Shown: piece by piece, positions 30,444 to 36,838 of the stretch
How the letters are laid out: the number at the start of each line of letters is the position of its first letter
Numbering within the stretch: the stretch's first letter is position 1
Virus record (IMG/VR): IMGVR_UViG_3300025889_018428
Span: 1-41,507 of that record
From: a virus
DNA: 41,507 bases
Strand: one strand, 5' to 3'
Translations under genes and position numbers: made by a program
Notes under the pieces: generated by a model
What the model was told of the DNA's origin: nothing
What the model saw: the letters and a program-made list of their open reading frames with translations, nothing else
Databases searched by the model: none

Positions 30444-30598
30444 GTTTCTTTTCTGTCTTCTGTTAGATAAGTTATCTTCTCTACTTTTACCGACCCTTCT
30501 TCTGAGCATTTACCGCACTTAGATCCCAAAAGATGGTAATAGTAGTCATTCTCTTCTAGCATTTTCTCTGTAATTGCATTACAAATACAAACGTACAC
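30440..30598 (-). CDS. Bfd-like [2Fe-2S] ferredoxin
   Basis: A 52-residue protein beginning MYVCICNAITEKMLEE and containing SKCGKCSEEGS. The Cys-x-Cys near the N-terminus and Cys-x2-Cys about 25 residues later are the four cluster ligands of bacterioferritin-associated ferredoxins, which reduce the bacterioferritin core to release iron. The GTG start overlaps the previous TAG by one base and follows GAGGA; the stop overlaps the HNH gene (ATGA). It could mobilise host iron for the phage Fe enzymes (NrdB and the oxygenases). The fold assignment is by motif only. Confidence 0.75.
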   Translation of the reverse strand: MYVCICNAITEKMLEENDYYYHLLGSKCGKCSEEGSVKVEKITYLTEDRKET

Positions 30599-30750
30599 TA
30601 TTCTTCCTCAGAATCTAATTCTAATACTCCTTGGTCGATTAGATGATCTATAACACTTTCCATCCCTTCTCTTCTTCCTAGAACAAAAGAAGAAGAAGCC
30701 ACACCTATCATACAGAAAACAAAAATAGCTATTAACTCAGGACTAAGCAT
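30598..30750 (-). CDS. 50-residue membrane protein, first gene of the tmRNA operon
   Basis: ATG at 30750 with GGAG six bases upstream. The N-terminal MLSPELIAIFVFCMIGVASS is a membrane segment, followed by a short basic linker and an acidic helix (MESVIDHLIDQGVLELD). I recall similar TM-plus-acidic-helix proteins from marine phages, function unknown. It is the first gene after the promoter at 30796-30824. Confidence 0.6.
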   Translation of the reverse strand: MLSPELIAIFVFCMIGVASSSFVLGRREGMESVIDHLIDQGVLELDSEEE

Positions 30751-30795
30751 AAAAATCTCCGTTTAAATTTTTGATTTTAAATTTAATCATTGCAT

Positions 30796-30824
30796 ATTAT
30801 ACTTCATCCGCACCACTTTGTCAA
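30796..30824 (-). promoter_or_regulatory. Sigma70-type promoter for the Bfd/HNH/tmRNA operon
   Basis: Minus-strand TTGACA (30819-30824) and TATAAT (30796-30801), spacer 17 bp. No other promoter is visible before the tmRNA, so tmRNA is probably cut from this transcript. Confidence 0.86.
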
Positions 30825-30846
30825 GAAATTTTTTTGAGTAACACAT

Positions 30847-30880
30847 AAAAAAACCTCGGTGAAAATATATTTCACCGAGG
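30847..30880 (-). terminator. Strong intrinsic terminator
   Basis: CCTCGGTGAAA (30854-30864) and TTTCACCGAGG (30870-30880) form a perfect 11-bp stem with loop ATATA. On the minus strand it is followed by seven T (30847-30853). It ends the transcript that carries the small membrane gene at 30998-31150 and lies just upstream of the next promoter. Confidence 0.92.
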
Positions 30881-30882
30881 CT

Positions 30883-30966
30883 TTAGTAGAGCTTTTGTCC
30901 TAGGTACAAGCTCCGAGAACCCAAGCCTAGATCGTTTTTGAGAAAACGGGCAAGAAACTCGCGCAT
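30883..30966 (-). CDS. Possible 27-residue peptide before the terminator
   Basis: An ATG at 30966 opens a 27-codon frame ending at TAA (30883-30885), directly before the terminator. The peptide starts MREFLARFLKNDLGLGSRS and looks like an amphipathic basic helix. No clear ribosome binding site is seen, so this is a low-confidence gene. Confidence 0.3.
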   Translation of the reverse strand: MREFLARFLKNDLGLGSRSLYLGQKLY

Positions 30967-30997
30967 TTAAAGTCTACCGTTGACTTAAAACTACTTC

Positions 30998-31150
30998 TTA
31001 CTTCTCGTTAATGTAGTAGTTTCTACACTCTTGAACGCTTTCTGCAATGCCTTGTTCGACTTCAGCCTTGCATTTTTCGTTCAGAGCCTTGTTGCTGCTC
31101 GGTATGATTAACAGAGCTACAACGATCAATGCAATGGTTACACCATCCAT
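30998..31150 (-). CDS. 50-residue membrane protein of a stand-alone unit
   Basis: ATG at 31150 with AGGAG six bases upstream. It has an N-terminal hydrophobic segment (VTIALIVVALLIIPSS) and an acidic/polar domain with two cysteines (KCKAEVEQGIAESVQECRNYY), perhaps outside the cytoplasm and disulfide-bonded. The promoter at 31645 and terminator at 30847 make it the main gene of its own transcript with a leader of about 490 bases. Function unknown; an early host-takeover or superinfection factor would fit. Confidence 0.6.
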   Translation of the reverse strand: MDGVTIALIVVALLIIPSSNKALNEKCKAEVEQGIAESVQECRNYYINEK

Positions 31151-31527
31151 GATCTTCTCCTTTTATATAGAGTGAAACGATTACCTACCTACTTTCGTTT
31201 CGACGTGCTACTCACTAGATGGCTAAGATAGCACCCCTGGCGAGAACCCGTGGTTATGGTTATGAATAGGCTCCTCGCTGTAACTAACCCCATAACATTA
31301 TTAGTAATTTTCGTGGTTAGTTGTTTCTTTCTATTTCCTTTTAGCGTCAGGCTTTGAAAGATTTCGGACGGGTTATGTTTCTTAACGGAGTAATAACCAA
31401 CTACGGCTATGCACAATAAGCCTGCATACTGGCCTTCCTCTTTTAGCCTAAGAGGAAAAATTTGGCAGAAATTGGAGCTTCGGTAGGGCTGGTACTTTCA
31501 CCGAAATCTTTACTGCCTTATCAGCAC
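31151..31527 (-). other. Gene-poor, hairpin-rich leader region
   Basis: About 375 bases between the 30998-31150 gene and the tandem repeats without a convincing gene. One 75-codon frame (31189-31416) begins with TTG and lacks a ribosome binding site. The stretch holds several inverted repeats: AACTAACC/GGTTAGTT (31282-31289, 31315-31322), TTCCTCTT/AAGAGGAA (31435-31442, 31450-31457) and TTCGGT/ACCGAA (31479-31484, 31500-31505). It would be transcribed as a long structured leader or contain a small RNA. Confidence 0.45.
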
Positions 31528-31612
31528 CTGTATCAAGTACAAAACTGTATCAAGTACAAAACTGTATCAAGTACAAAACTGTATCAAGTACAAAACTGTA
31601 TCAAGTACAGAA
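31528..31612. repeat. Five tandem 17-bp repeats
   Basis: The unit CTGTATCAAGTACAAAA occurs five times head to tail; the fifth copy has one A-to-G change, and a four-base partial copy follows. Each unit contains the short palindrome TGTA-TCAAG-TACA. The array lies just downstream of the minus-strand promoter at 31645 and near the plus-strand promoter at 31714, so it could be an operator array, a replication iteron set or a repeat RNA. Confidence 0.95.
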
Positions 31613-31644
31613 CTGTCCCTGGCTTCTCTCAATTTCTGAATACT

Positions 31645-31673
31645 ATTATATAGAAATAACCAGAAAAAGTCAA
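31645..31673 (-). promoter_or_regulatory. Sigma70-type promoter reading into the tandem repeats
   Basis: Minus-strand TTGACT (31668-31673) and TATAAT (31645-31650), spacer 17 bp, preceded by AAAATAGTTC. Transcription starts near 31638, about 25 bases before the repeat array. Confidence 0.86.
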
Positions 31674-31713
31674 GAACTATTTTTTTGAATGTTACCCCTT
31701 GCAAAAATAATAC

Positions 31714-31742
31714 TTGACATGAACGCACTTTTATCATATAAT
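31714..31742 (+). promoter_or_regulatory. Sigma70-type promoter of the plus-strand operon, possibly leaderless
   Basis: TTGACA (31714-31719) and TATAAT (31737-31742) with a 17-bp spacer. It is divergent from the promoter at 31645-31673, with about 40 bp between their -35 boxes. The predicted +1 (31749) is the A of the ATG of the first gene. Confidence 0.86.
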
Positions 31743-31748
31743 ATACGG

Positions 31749-31925
31749 ATGAAAAATTATAGAAAAAAGCCATGGAGCTATAAAGAACGCATGCTTTTAA
31801 GGGACCACTACTATTTTGTAGGAGGAGAAGAGATGGAAAAAATTCTTCCAGGTAGAACTCATAATTCTATAATTAAACAAGTGGCATATTTAAAAGCGAG
31901 AGGATGGTGGTTTAAAAAACCGTGA
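31749..31925 (+). CDS. Small Myb/SANT-like DNA-binding protein
   Basis: A 58-residue protein with a Myb/HTH layout: KKPWSYKERMLLRDHYYFVG, then EEMEKILPGRTHNSIIKQVAYLKARGWW. The PGRT turn before the recognition helix is typical of Myb-like repeats. If transcription starts seven bases after the -10, the ATG is at the 5' end of the mRNA (leaderless). A strong internal site (GGAGGAGAAGAG before ATG at 31833) would give only the recognition half. It is placed to act as a regulator of the divergent promoters beside it. Confidence 0.65.
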   Translation: MKNYRKKPWSYKERMLLRDHYYFVGGEEMEKILPGRTHNSIIKQVAYLKARGWWFKKP

Positions 31926-32596
31926 AAGAATACGACCATAGACTAAGTAAAACCGTAAAAGCTATATTTCCAAGCATATCAGGGTGGCTGACAGGATCTT
32001 TATCTGCTCAATTTTACAACTTCTTAGTTACAGAAATAGTTGATAAACAAGGACCAAACGGTAAAAAACATGGAGAATATTTAGCAGGAGTCTTAAATGA
32101 GGAACTAGCTCTAGATAATCTTTTAGTTACATCCCAGATAGAAAACTTCTGTTTATTATGTGCAGAACAGTATGCGGAAACCTGGGGATGGCGTATCGTT
32201 GAAGAATTATGGAAAAGAATCGCCACTGACCGCGAATACAAAAGTTTTGAGTTAAGTTTATCCAGCAGTTGGGTTAACTGGATGAAAAAGTATGAATACA
32301 ACCCTCTACATAATCATAGTGGGTTGTTTTCTTTTGTAATTTGGCTTAAAGTTCCGTACACTATGGAAGACGAGTATACTTATTTCCCTTATAAAGATAA
32401 AGAGAAACTAAAAAACGGGGCTTTTTCTATAGTTAACTCTTGTAATGTAATTAATGAAGATTTAATATTTCCCGAAGAGGGTAAGTTTGCATTTTTTCCT
32501 GCAGAGTTAATACATCAAGTTTATCCATTTTTTAGTTCGGATGACTATAGAGTCAGTATTTCAGGAAATGTAAAAGTAGACTTTAAGGAGGAATAA
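31922..32596 (+). CDS. Putative 2OG-Fe(II) oxygenase-like protein
   Basis: A 224-residue protein with the segment NPLHNHSGLFSFVIWLKVP, later KFAFFPAELIHQVYPFF and YRVSISGNV. This matches phage oxygenases of the TIGR02466-like type with His (HNH), distal His (IHQVYPF) and Arg (YRVS) positions of the double-stranded beta-helix; the usual aspartate of H-x-D is replaced here, so activity is uncertain. It starts with GTG overlapping the previous stop (GTGA). Substrate unknown. Confidence 0.7.
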   Translation: MKEYDHRLSKTVKAIFPSISGWLTGSLSAQFYNFLVTEIVDKQGPNGKKHGEYLAGVLNEELALDNLLVTSQIENFCLLCAEQYAETWGWRIVEELWKRIATDREYKSFELSLSSSWVNWMKKYEYNPLHNHSGLFSFVIWLKVPYTMEDEYTYFPYKDKEKLKNGAFSIVNSCNVINEDLIFPEEGKFAFFPAELIHQVYPFFSSDDYRVSISGNVKVDFKEE

Positions 32597-32766
32597 TGGC
32601 AAAAATTAAGGAAGTGGTAATGTTTGTAGAGGGGTTATTCTACTCTGATTTTAGCAGGGAAGAAATAGCTAAGATGGGAAGTCGAGAGTTTAATATATCA
32701 GAAAATTATATTAAAAAAGTGTATGATGACTTCGTGTGGGAAAATAAATATAAAGTATGGACATAA
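32596..32766 (+). CDS. 56-residue protein upstream of rpsU, unknown
   Basis: ATG at 32596 overlaps the previous TAA (TAATG) and follows AAGGAGGAAT, a very strong ribosome binding site. The sequence is charged and helical with MGSREFNISENYIKKVYDDF. It overlaps the bS21 gene by 10 bp. No family recognised. Confidence 0.6.
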   Translation: MAKIKEVVMFVEGLFYSDFSREEIAKMGSREFNISENYIKKVYDDFVWENKYKVWT

Positions 32767-32942
32767 AAGTAAAAAACGGAAATGTAGAGAAAGCTCTTAG
32801 AATTTTAAAAAGAAGATCTTTGGAAAAACTTTTTGAAGTACGTGAGAGACAATACTACTTAAAGCCTTCAGAGGCAAGACAGAAGAGAAAAAAAGCAGCA
32901 AAATTAAGAGAGCTTAGGAGGGTTCGTGCTGAGAAACAATAA
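32757..32942 (+). CDS. rpsU: Ribosomal protein bS21
   Basis: A 61-residue homologue of small-subunit protein S21. It has the N-terminal strand DIKVKNGNVEKALRILKRR, the conserved EVRERQYYLKPSEARQKRKK and a basic C-terminal helix (AAKLRELRRVRAEK), matching cellular bS21 from end to end. S21 is the last protein to join the 30S subunit near the anti-Shine-Dalgarno region; phages of SAR11 and others are known to carry it. Here it may bias host ribosomes toward phage mRNA. It overlaps the 32596 gene and ends inside the dehydratase start. Confidence 0.92.
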   Translation: MDIKVKNGNVEKALRILKRRSLEKLFEVRERQYYLKPSEARQKRKKAAKLRELRRVRAEKQ

Positions 32943-33957
32943 ACGTATTTTAATTACTGGTGGAGCAGGATTCATAGCACACCATGTAGTAGAGAAAATA
33001 CTAAGAGAAACTGATTGGGATATCGTAACATTAGATAGATTAGACTTCAGTGGAAATCTAAATAGACTTTCCGAGGTAGTTAATCAATTTAATCAAGAAG
33101 ATAGAAAAAGAGTAAAAATAGTACATCACGATTTAAAAGCTGCTCTTAATGACCAAATTTCTTCCGCTATTGGAGAGATAGACTTTATTGCTCACATGGC
33201 GGCAGGATCTCATGTAGACAGGTCTATTGATTATCCTATGGAATTTGTACTGGATAATGTGGTAGGAACTGTAAATCTTCTCGACTATGCTAGAACAGTG
33301 CCAAATCTTGAGCTATTTGTGTACTTTTCTACAGATGAAGTGTTTGGTCCCGCCCCTGGCAATGTTAAATATAAGGAAACAGATAGATATAACTCCACAA
33401 ATCCCTACTCTGCTAGTAAAGCAGGAGGAGAGGAGTTCGTAGTTGCATATCAAAATACTTATGGGCTGCCTGCAATTATTACACATACTATGAATGTCTT
33501 TGGAGAACGTCAACATCCGGAGAAATATATTCCAATGTGTATAAAGCGTATCAGGGATGAAGAGACTGTTACTGTTCACTCTAATCCTGAAAAAACTAAA
33601 GCAGGCTCTAGACATTATATACATGCAGAGGATGTAGCAGATGCTTTACTTTTCTTATTGAGAACTGATCTATCCATAGCCCCTAGACTTTATAATGAGC
33701 CAAAGTGTCAAAAGTTTAATATTGTAGGGTCTGAGGAGTTGGATAATTTAGAGGTAGCTCAAATTATAGCAGAATTTCAAAATAAAGAATGCAAATATAG
33801 AATGGTTGATTTTCATTCTCAACGTCCAGGCCATGATCTTCGATATGCTCTCGATGGGAGTAAAATGGCAGAGATGGGCTGGAAGCCTAGACCGATTCGA
33901 GATAGATTGAATCAAGTAATTAAATGGAGTTTGGAGAACTCAAGATGGCTAATGTAG
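32926..33957 (+). CDS. NAD-dependent sugar-nucleotide epimerase/dehydratase (RmlB-like)
   Basis: A 343-residue extended short-chain dehydrogenase. The NAD site is ITGGAGFIAHHVV, followed by the HMAAGSHVDRSI loop, the catalytic STDEVFG and Tyr/Lys pair in YSASKAGGEE, and the RHYIHAEDVADAL segment. This is the layout of dTDP-glucose 4,6-dehydratase and related UDP/GDP-sugar enzymes. The GTG start follows AGGAGG by four bases. It probably makes an activated sugar for the glycosyltransferases encoded at 35487-39265. Confidence 0.88.
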   Translation: MLRNNKRILITGGAGFIAHHVVEKILRETDWDIVTLDRLDFSGNLNRLSEVVNQFNQEDRKRVKIVHHDLKAALNDQISSAIGEIDFIAHMAAGSHVDRSIDYPMEFVLDNVVGTVNLLDYARTVPNLELFVYFSTDEVFGPAPGNVKYKETDRYNSTNPYSASKAGGEEFVVAYQNTYGLPAIITHTMNVFGERQHPEKYIPMCIKRIRDEETVTVHSNPEKTKAGSRHYIHAEDVADALLFLLRTDLSIAPRLYNEPKCQKFNIVGSEELDNLEVAQIIAEFQNKECKYRMVDFHSQRPGHDLRYALDGSKMAEMGWKPRPIRDRLNQVIKWSLENSRWLM

Positions 33958-34349
33958 TATGGGAAGGTACTAACTTTGAGTTAGTAGGTGATTTTATGGA
34001 GGCTTTTGGTCAAGAGGTTCATTTAGAACCTCACTGGCCCGATTTCTCTACTCGAGAACTTAGAGTAGACTTAATTGAGGAAGAGCTAGAGGAATTAAAA
34101 GTAGCTATTGCTAATGAAGATCCTGTGGAGGTAGCAGATGCGCTCACTGATTTACTATATGTTGTGTACGGAGCAGGCCACGCCTTTGGCCTTGATCTTG
34201 ATACTTGTTTCAATGAAGTTCATGCAAGTAATATGAGTAAACTAGGCGAAGACGGAAAGCCTGTCTATAGAGAAGATGGCAAAGTACTAAAAGGGCCTAA
34301 CTTTTTTAAACCAAATCTGAGAAGAGCCTTATGGATGGAAACACTCTAA
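33945..34349 (+). CDS. MazG/HisE-like nucleotide pyrophosphohydrolase
   Basis: A 134-residue all-alpha pyrophosphohydrolase with the metal-binding helices VDLIEEELEELK and VEVADALTDLLYVVYG. The tail KLGEDGKPVYREDGKVLKGP is typical of phosphoribosyl-ATP pyrophosphohydrolase-like phage proteins. ATG at 33945 has GGAG eight bases upstream; the frame is open from 33924. This is one of three enzymes in the window with a pyrophosphohydrolase-like fold, which would trim the nucleotide pool. The exact substrate is unknown. Confidence 0.8.
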   Translation: MANVVWEGTNFELVGDFMEAFGQEVHLEPHWPDFSTRELRVDLIEEELEELKVAIANEDPVEVADALTDLLYVVYGAGHAFGLDLDTCFNEVHASNMSKLGEDGKPVYREDGKVLKGPNFFKPNLRRALWMETL

Positions 34350-35497
34350 AAGCGTATGTAGTTGGCTATGGTTCTATAGATGCTTTAGGAAATAACCCTT
34401 ATGAAAGTTTTCAGAATTCTTTAAATAATACTGACTACTCTTCTATAATTGAACCACTTAAAGAATACCCTATTAATACGGGGTATCAAGTTGAAGACTC
34501 TAGATTATTATACCCTAAGGGATTTCGACCCAAAGGTATGTCAAGAGCACAGAAATTTGTAATGCATGCGACAAATCTTGCCTTACTACACGCAAATATT
34601 CGCCACTCTTCTAATGTGGCTGTAATAATATCTTCTACTTTATCTGAAGGCGAGATGTCTTCAAAAAATATTCCAAAATTTTTATCAAACTCTAAAGTCT
34701 CTCCGCGAGAGAATGTTAATACTATTACTGATATGTGTACATATCATGTAGCTGAGCACTGGAAATTTCAGGGAATGTCTACTTCTGTAGCCGCCGCTTG
34801 CGCTACTGGATTAGTTAGTATTGATTATGCTATGCGGATATTGCACAGATATGACTATGTAATAGTCGGAGGTGCTGACGCTGGCTGCTATGAAACAGCG
34901 ATTAAGGGATTCCATCAAATTGGTGCAATTTCAAACAACAATAGTCCATTTGATAATAACAGAACTGGTTTTGTTATGGGAGAAGGTGCTGGAGTACTAA
35001 TTCTTCAAAATGCATATAATGTAGAAAAGTATGGCAGCAAAGTACACGCAATTTTACATGAACCTGGGCACGCATCCGAAGGCTTAAGTATTACTAGCCC
35101 TGCCGAAGACGGTAGAGGGGCAATACAAGCAATGCGACAAGCTTTAAGATATGCAGAAATTGTCCCAAATACTGTTTGTGCTCATGGTACTTCAACACCT
35201 ATAGGAGATGTCATAGAGTATACAGCAATTCAAAAAGTACTACCTAATACACCTATTTGGGCTCCTAAGAGTAAAATAGGGCATACAGTTGGAGCGGCAG
35301 GAATTTTAGAAACAATACATTGTATTGAAGCAGGAAAACAAAATATAGTACCTCATATACATAACCTAAATAAGTGTGATTTTGATACTAGCAATAGTTT
35401 ATGCCGAGAAAACACTCCCTGCGAAAAAGTTTTTATGAACAATTCTTTTGGCTTTGGAGGTAAAAATATGGCTCAGGTCTTAGAGGTTATATCCTAA
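34331..35497 (+). CDS. Beta-ketoacyl-ACP synthase (FabF-like)
   Basis: A 388-residue thiolase-fold condensing enzyme. The active site is complete: Cys157 in VAAACATGLVS, His285 in CAHGTSTPIGD, Lys313 and His318 in PKSKIGHTVGAAG, and the closing motif NSFGFGGKNMAQVL. These are the residues of KAS I/II enzymes (FabB/FabF) that elongate acyl-ACP by malonyl-ACP condensation. The N-terminal region is divergent, so a specialised acyl or polyketide product is possible. ATG at 34331 overlaps the pyrophosphohydrolase gene. The gene ends the plus-strand operon and overlaps the opposing glycosyltransferase by 11 bp. A phage copy of this enzyme is unusual. Confidence 0.92.
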   Translation: MDGNTLKAYVVGYGSIDALGNNPYESFQNSLNNTDYSSIIEPLKEYPINTGYQVEDSRLLYPKGFRPKGMSRAQKFVMHATNLALLHANIRHSSNVAVIISSTLSEGEMSSKNIPKFLSNSKVSPRENVNTITDMCTYHVAEHWKFQGMSTSVAAACATGLVSIDYAMRILHRYDYVIVGGADAGCYETAIKGFHQIGAISNNNSPFDNNRTGFVMGEGAGVLILQNAYNVEKYGSKVHAILHEPGHASEGLSITSPAEDGRGAIQAMRQALRYAEIVPNTVCAHGTSTPIGDVIEYTAIQKVLPNTPIWAPKSKIGHTVGAAGILETIHCIEAGKQNIVPHIHNLNKCDFDTSNSLCRENTPCEKVFMNNSFGFGGKNMAQVLEVIS

Positions 35498-36833
35498 TAG
35501 GACCTGGGAACCTCTCTCCATTGGGATCTTTTAAAGCAATCATACAAGCTCTAACAGCAAGATTTCCATTCTCATCAGGAACATTCCAGACCCCATAACT
35601 TTGAAATCTTATATCTTCTGTATAAGATTCTTTAGCCTTAGTTATATCGGTGTAGTGATAAAAAGAGTCATAATTCCAAAAACTTCTATGTATAGGATTA
35701 GAAAAAGCAGCCTTGCCTTCTGTGGAAGGTACTTGTAAAACAAGCCAGCCCCCATGAACTAAAACTCTCCAGCACTCTCTCATTATAAAAACAGGATCAT
35801 CTAGTAGATGTAGGATATTCCAAGCTCTTATAATCCCTACTGAATTATCCGCCACCTGAATTCCATTATTTAAATCGTCTCTGACATCTCCCCAGTGTAG
35901 ATCATAATTTCTTAAGCCGAAAGTCGAAATTTCTCCTCCTCCTAGTTCTATCCTATCTCCTAAGACAGCGCCCTCTATAACGGCTATTTCTGAACAGCGA
36001 TCTCTCCAGAGCTCTTTAGTTTTTACTTGTATGCTCTCGTTTCTCTGAATAGAAGTATTTGCTGTCCCCGTAAGTCTATAAAAATATAAAGGTTCTGGTA
36101 TATGAACAAATTTAGTATGATGTATATAAAGACGCTGTATCCAATCAATATCATCTCCTGTACTTAATTCAGGGTCATAACTGTTTAAAGTAGTATTTAA
36201 AGACCTTTTCCAGCTTCTTACATGATCGGGAGCATACCAGACATACGAGAAAGCCTTAGCAGTAGGTTGCCAAGTATTATTCACCGTACCAACTTCACCA
36301 GAATGTGGCCAAACATAGCTATAGTCTGTCCAACCATGCTCTTTACTAAAGCCATGCCAAGGCCCATAATCTTCTTCAACAAAATACATACAGTTAGAGT
36401 AAACAAATCCTGCGTCAGGATCGTTCTCATATACTTCGTTTAATTTTTCTAAACAATCGTACCTAAGTTTATCATCATGATCTACCTCTACTATTATATC
36501 GCCTGTAGCTAGTGAAAAAGCGGCATTTTTTATATCTCCAATAGAATTCTCGGGTTGATGCTCCCGTATTTGGGTATGCCATTTAACTCTATCGTCTGAA
36601 ATTGATAACTGGGTTTTTAGTACTTCTGGGCTAACCTCGCCATTACAATATACTACCCACTCCCAGTTGGTATAGGTTTGATTAATAATACTATCCCATA
36701 ATTGCGCTAAATTATGTATATTTAAATAAGTATGTTCCGGTGTTACAATACTAAATTTTAAGCTAGTAGGAGCTTCCTCGACGGCTGCGTTAAGCTCTTC
36801 TGACAAAAACAAGGGTTTTAATTTTAGTTCCAT
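35487..36833 (-). CDS. Glycosyltransferase fused to a methyltransferase-like domain
   Basis: A 448-residue two-domain protein. Residues 25-260 form a family 2 glycosyltransferase: SIVTPEHTYLNI nucleotide site, DIIVEVDHDD metal-binding DxD, and TGDDIDWIQRL at the acceptor side. Residues 285-430 resemble a SAM methyltransferase: GGEISTFG, ADNSVGIIRAWNILHLLDD and MRECWRVLVHGGWLVLQVPS. The domain order suggests transfer of a sugar and its methylation in one protein. It lies five bases after the 808-residue gene and should work with the RmlB-like dehydratase. Confidence 0.82.
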   Translation of the reverse strand: MELKLKPLFLSEELNAAVEEAPTSLKFSIVTPEHTYLNIHNLAQLWDSIINQTYTNWEWVVYCNGEVSPEVLKTQLSISDDRVKWHTQIREHQPENSIGDIKNAAFSLATGDIIVEVDHDDKLRYDCLEKLNEVYENDPDAGFVYSNCMYFVEEDYGPWHGFSKEHGWTDYSYVWPHSGEVGTVNNTWQPTAKAFSYVWYAPDHVRSWKRSLNTTLNSYDPELSTGDDIDWIQRLYIHHTKFVHIPEPLYFYRLTGTANTSIQRNESIQVKTKELWRDRCSEIAVIEGAVLGDRIELGGGEISTFGLRNYDLHWGDVRDDLNNGIQVADNSVGIIRAWNILHLLDDPVFIMRECWRVLVHGGWLVLQVPSTEGKAAFSNPIHRSFWNYDSFYHYTDITKAKESYTEDIRFQSYGVWNVPDENGNLAVRACMIALKDPNGERFPGPIRI

Positions 36834-36838
36834 AAAAG

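Noticed and set aside
31189-31416. 75-codon minus-strand frame in the leader region
   Set aside because: It begins with TTG, has no ribosome binding site and no recognisable protein pattern; a nearby ATG with a good site (AGAGGAAGG) reads only six codons in another frame.
31528-31612. CRISPR array
   Set aside because: The repeats are 17 bp and directly adjacent with no spacers, and no cas genes are in the window.
31462-31653. 63-codon plus-strand frame across the tandem repeats
   Set aside because: Its repetitive protein only reflects the 17-bp repeats (three units give 17 codons), it has no ribosome binding site and it runs against the promoter at 31645.
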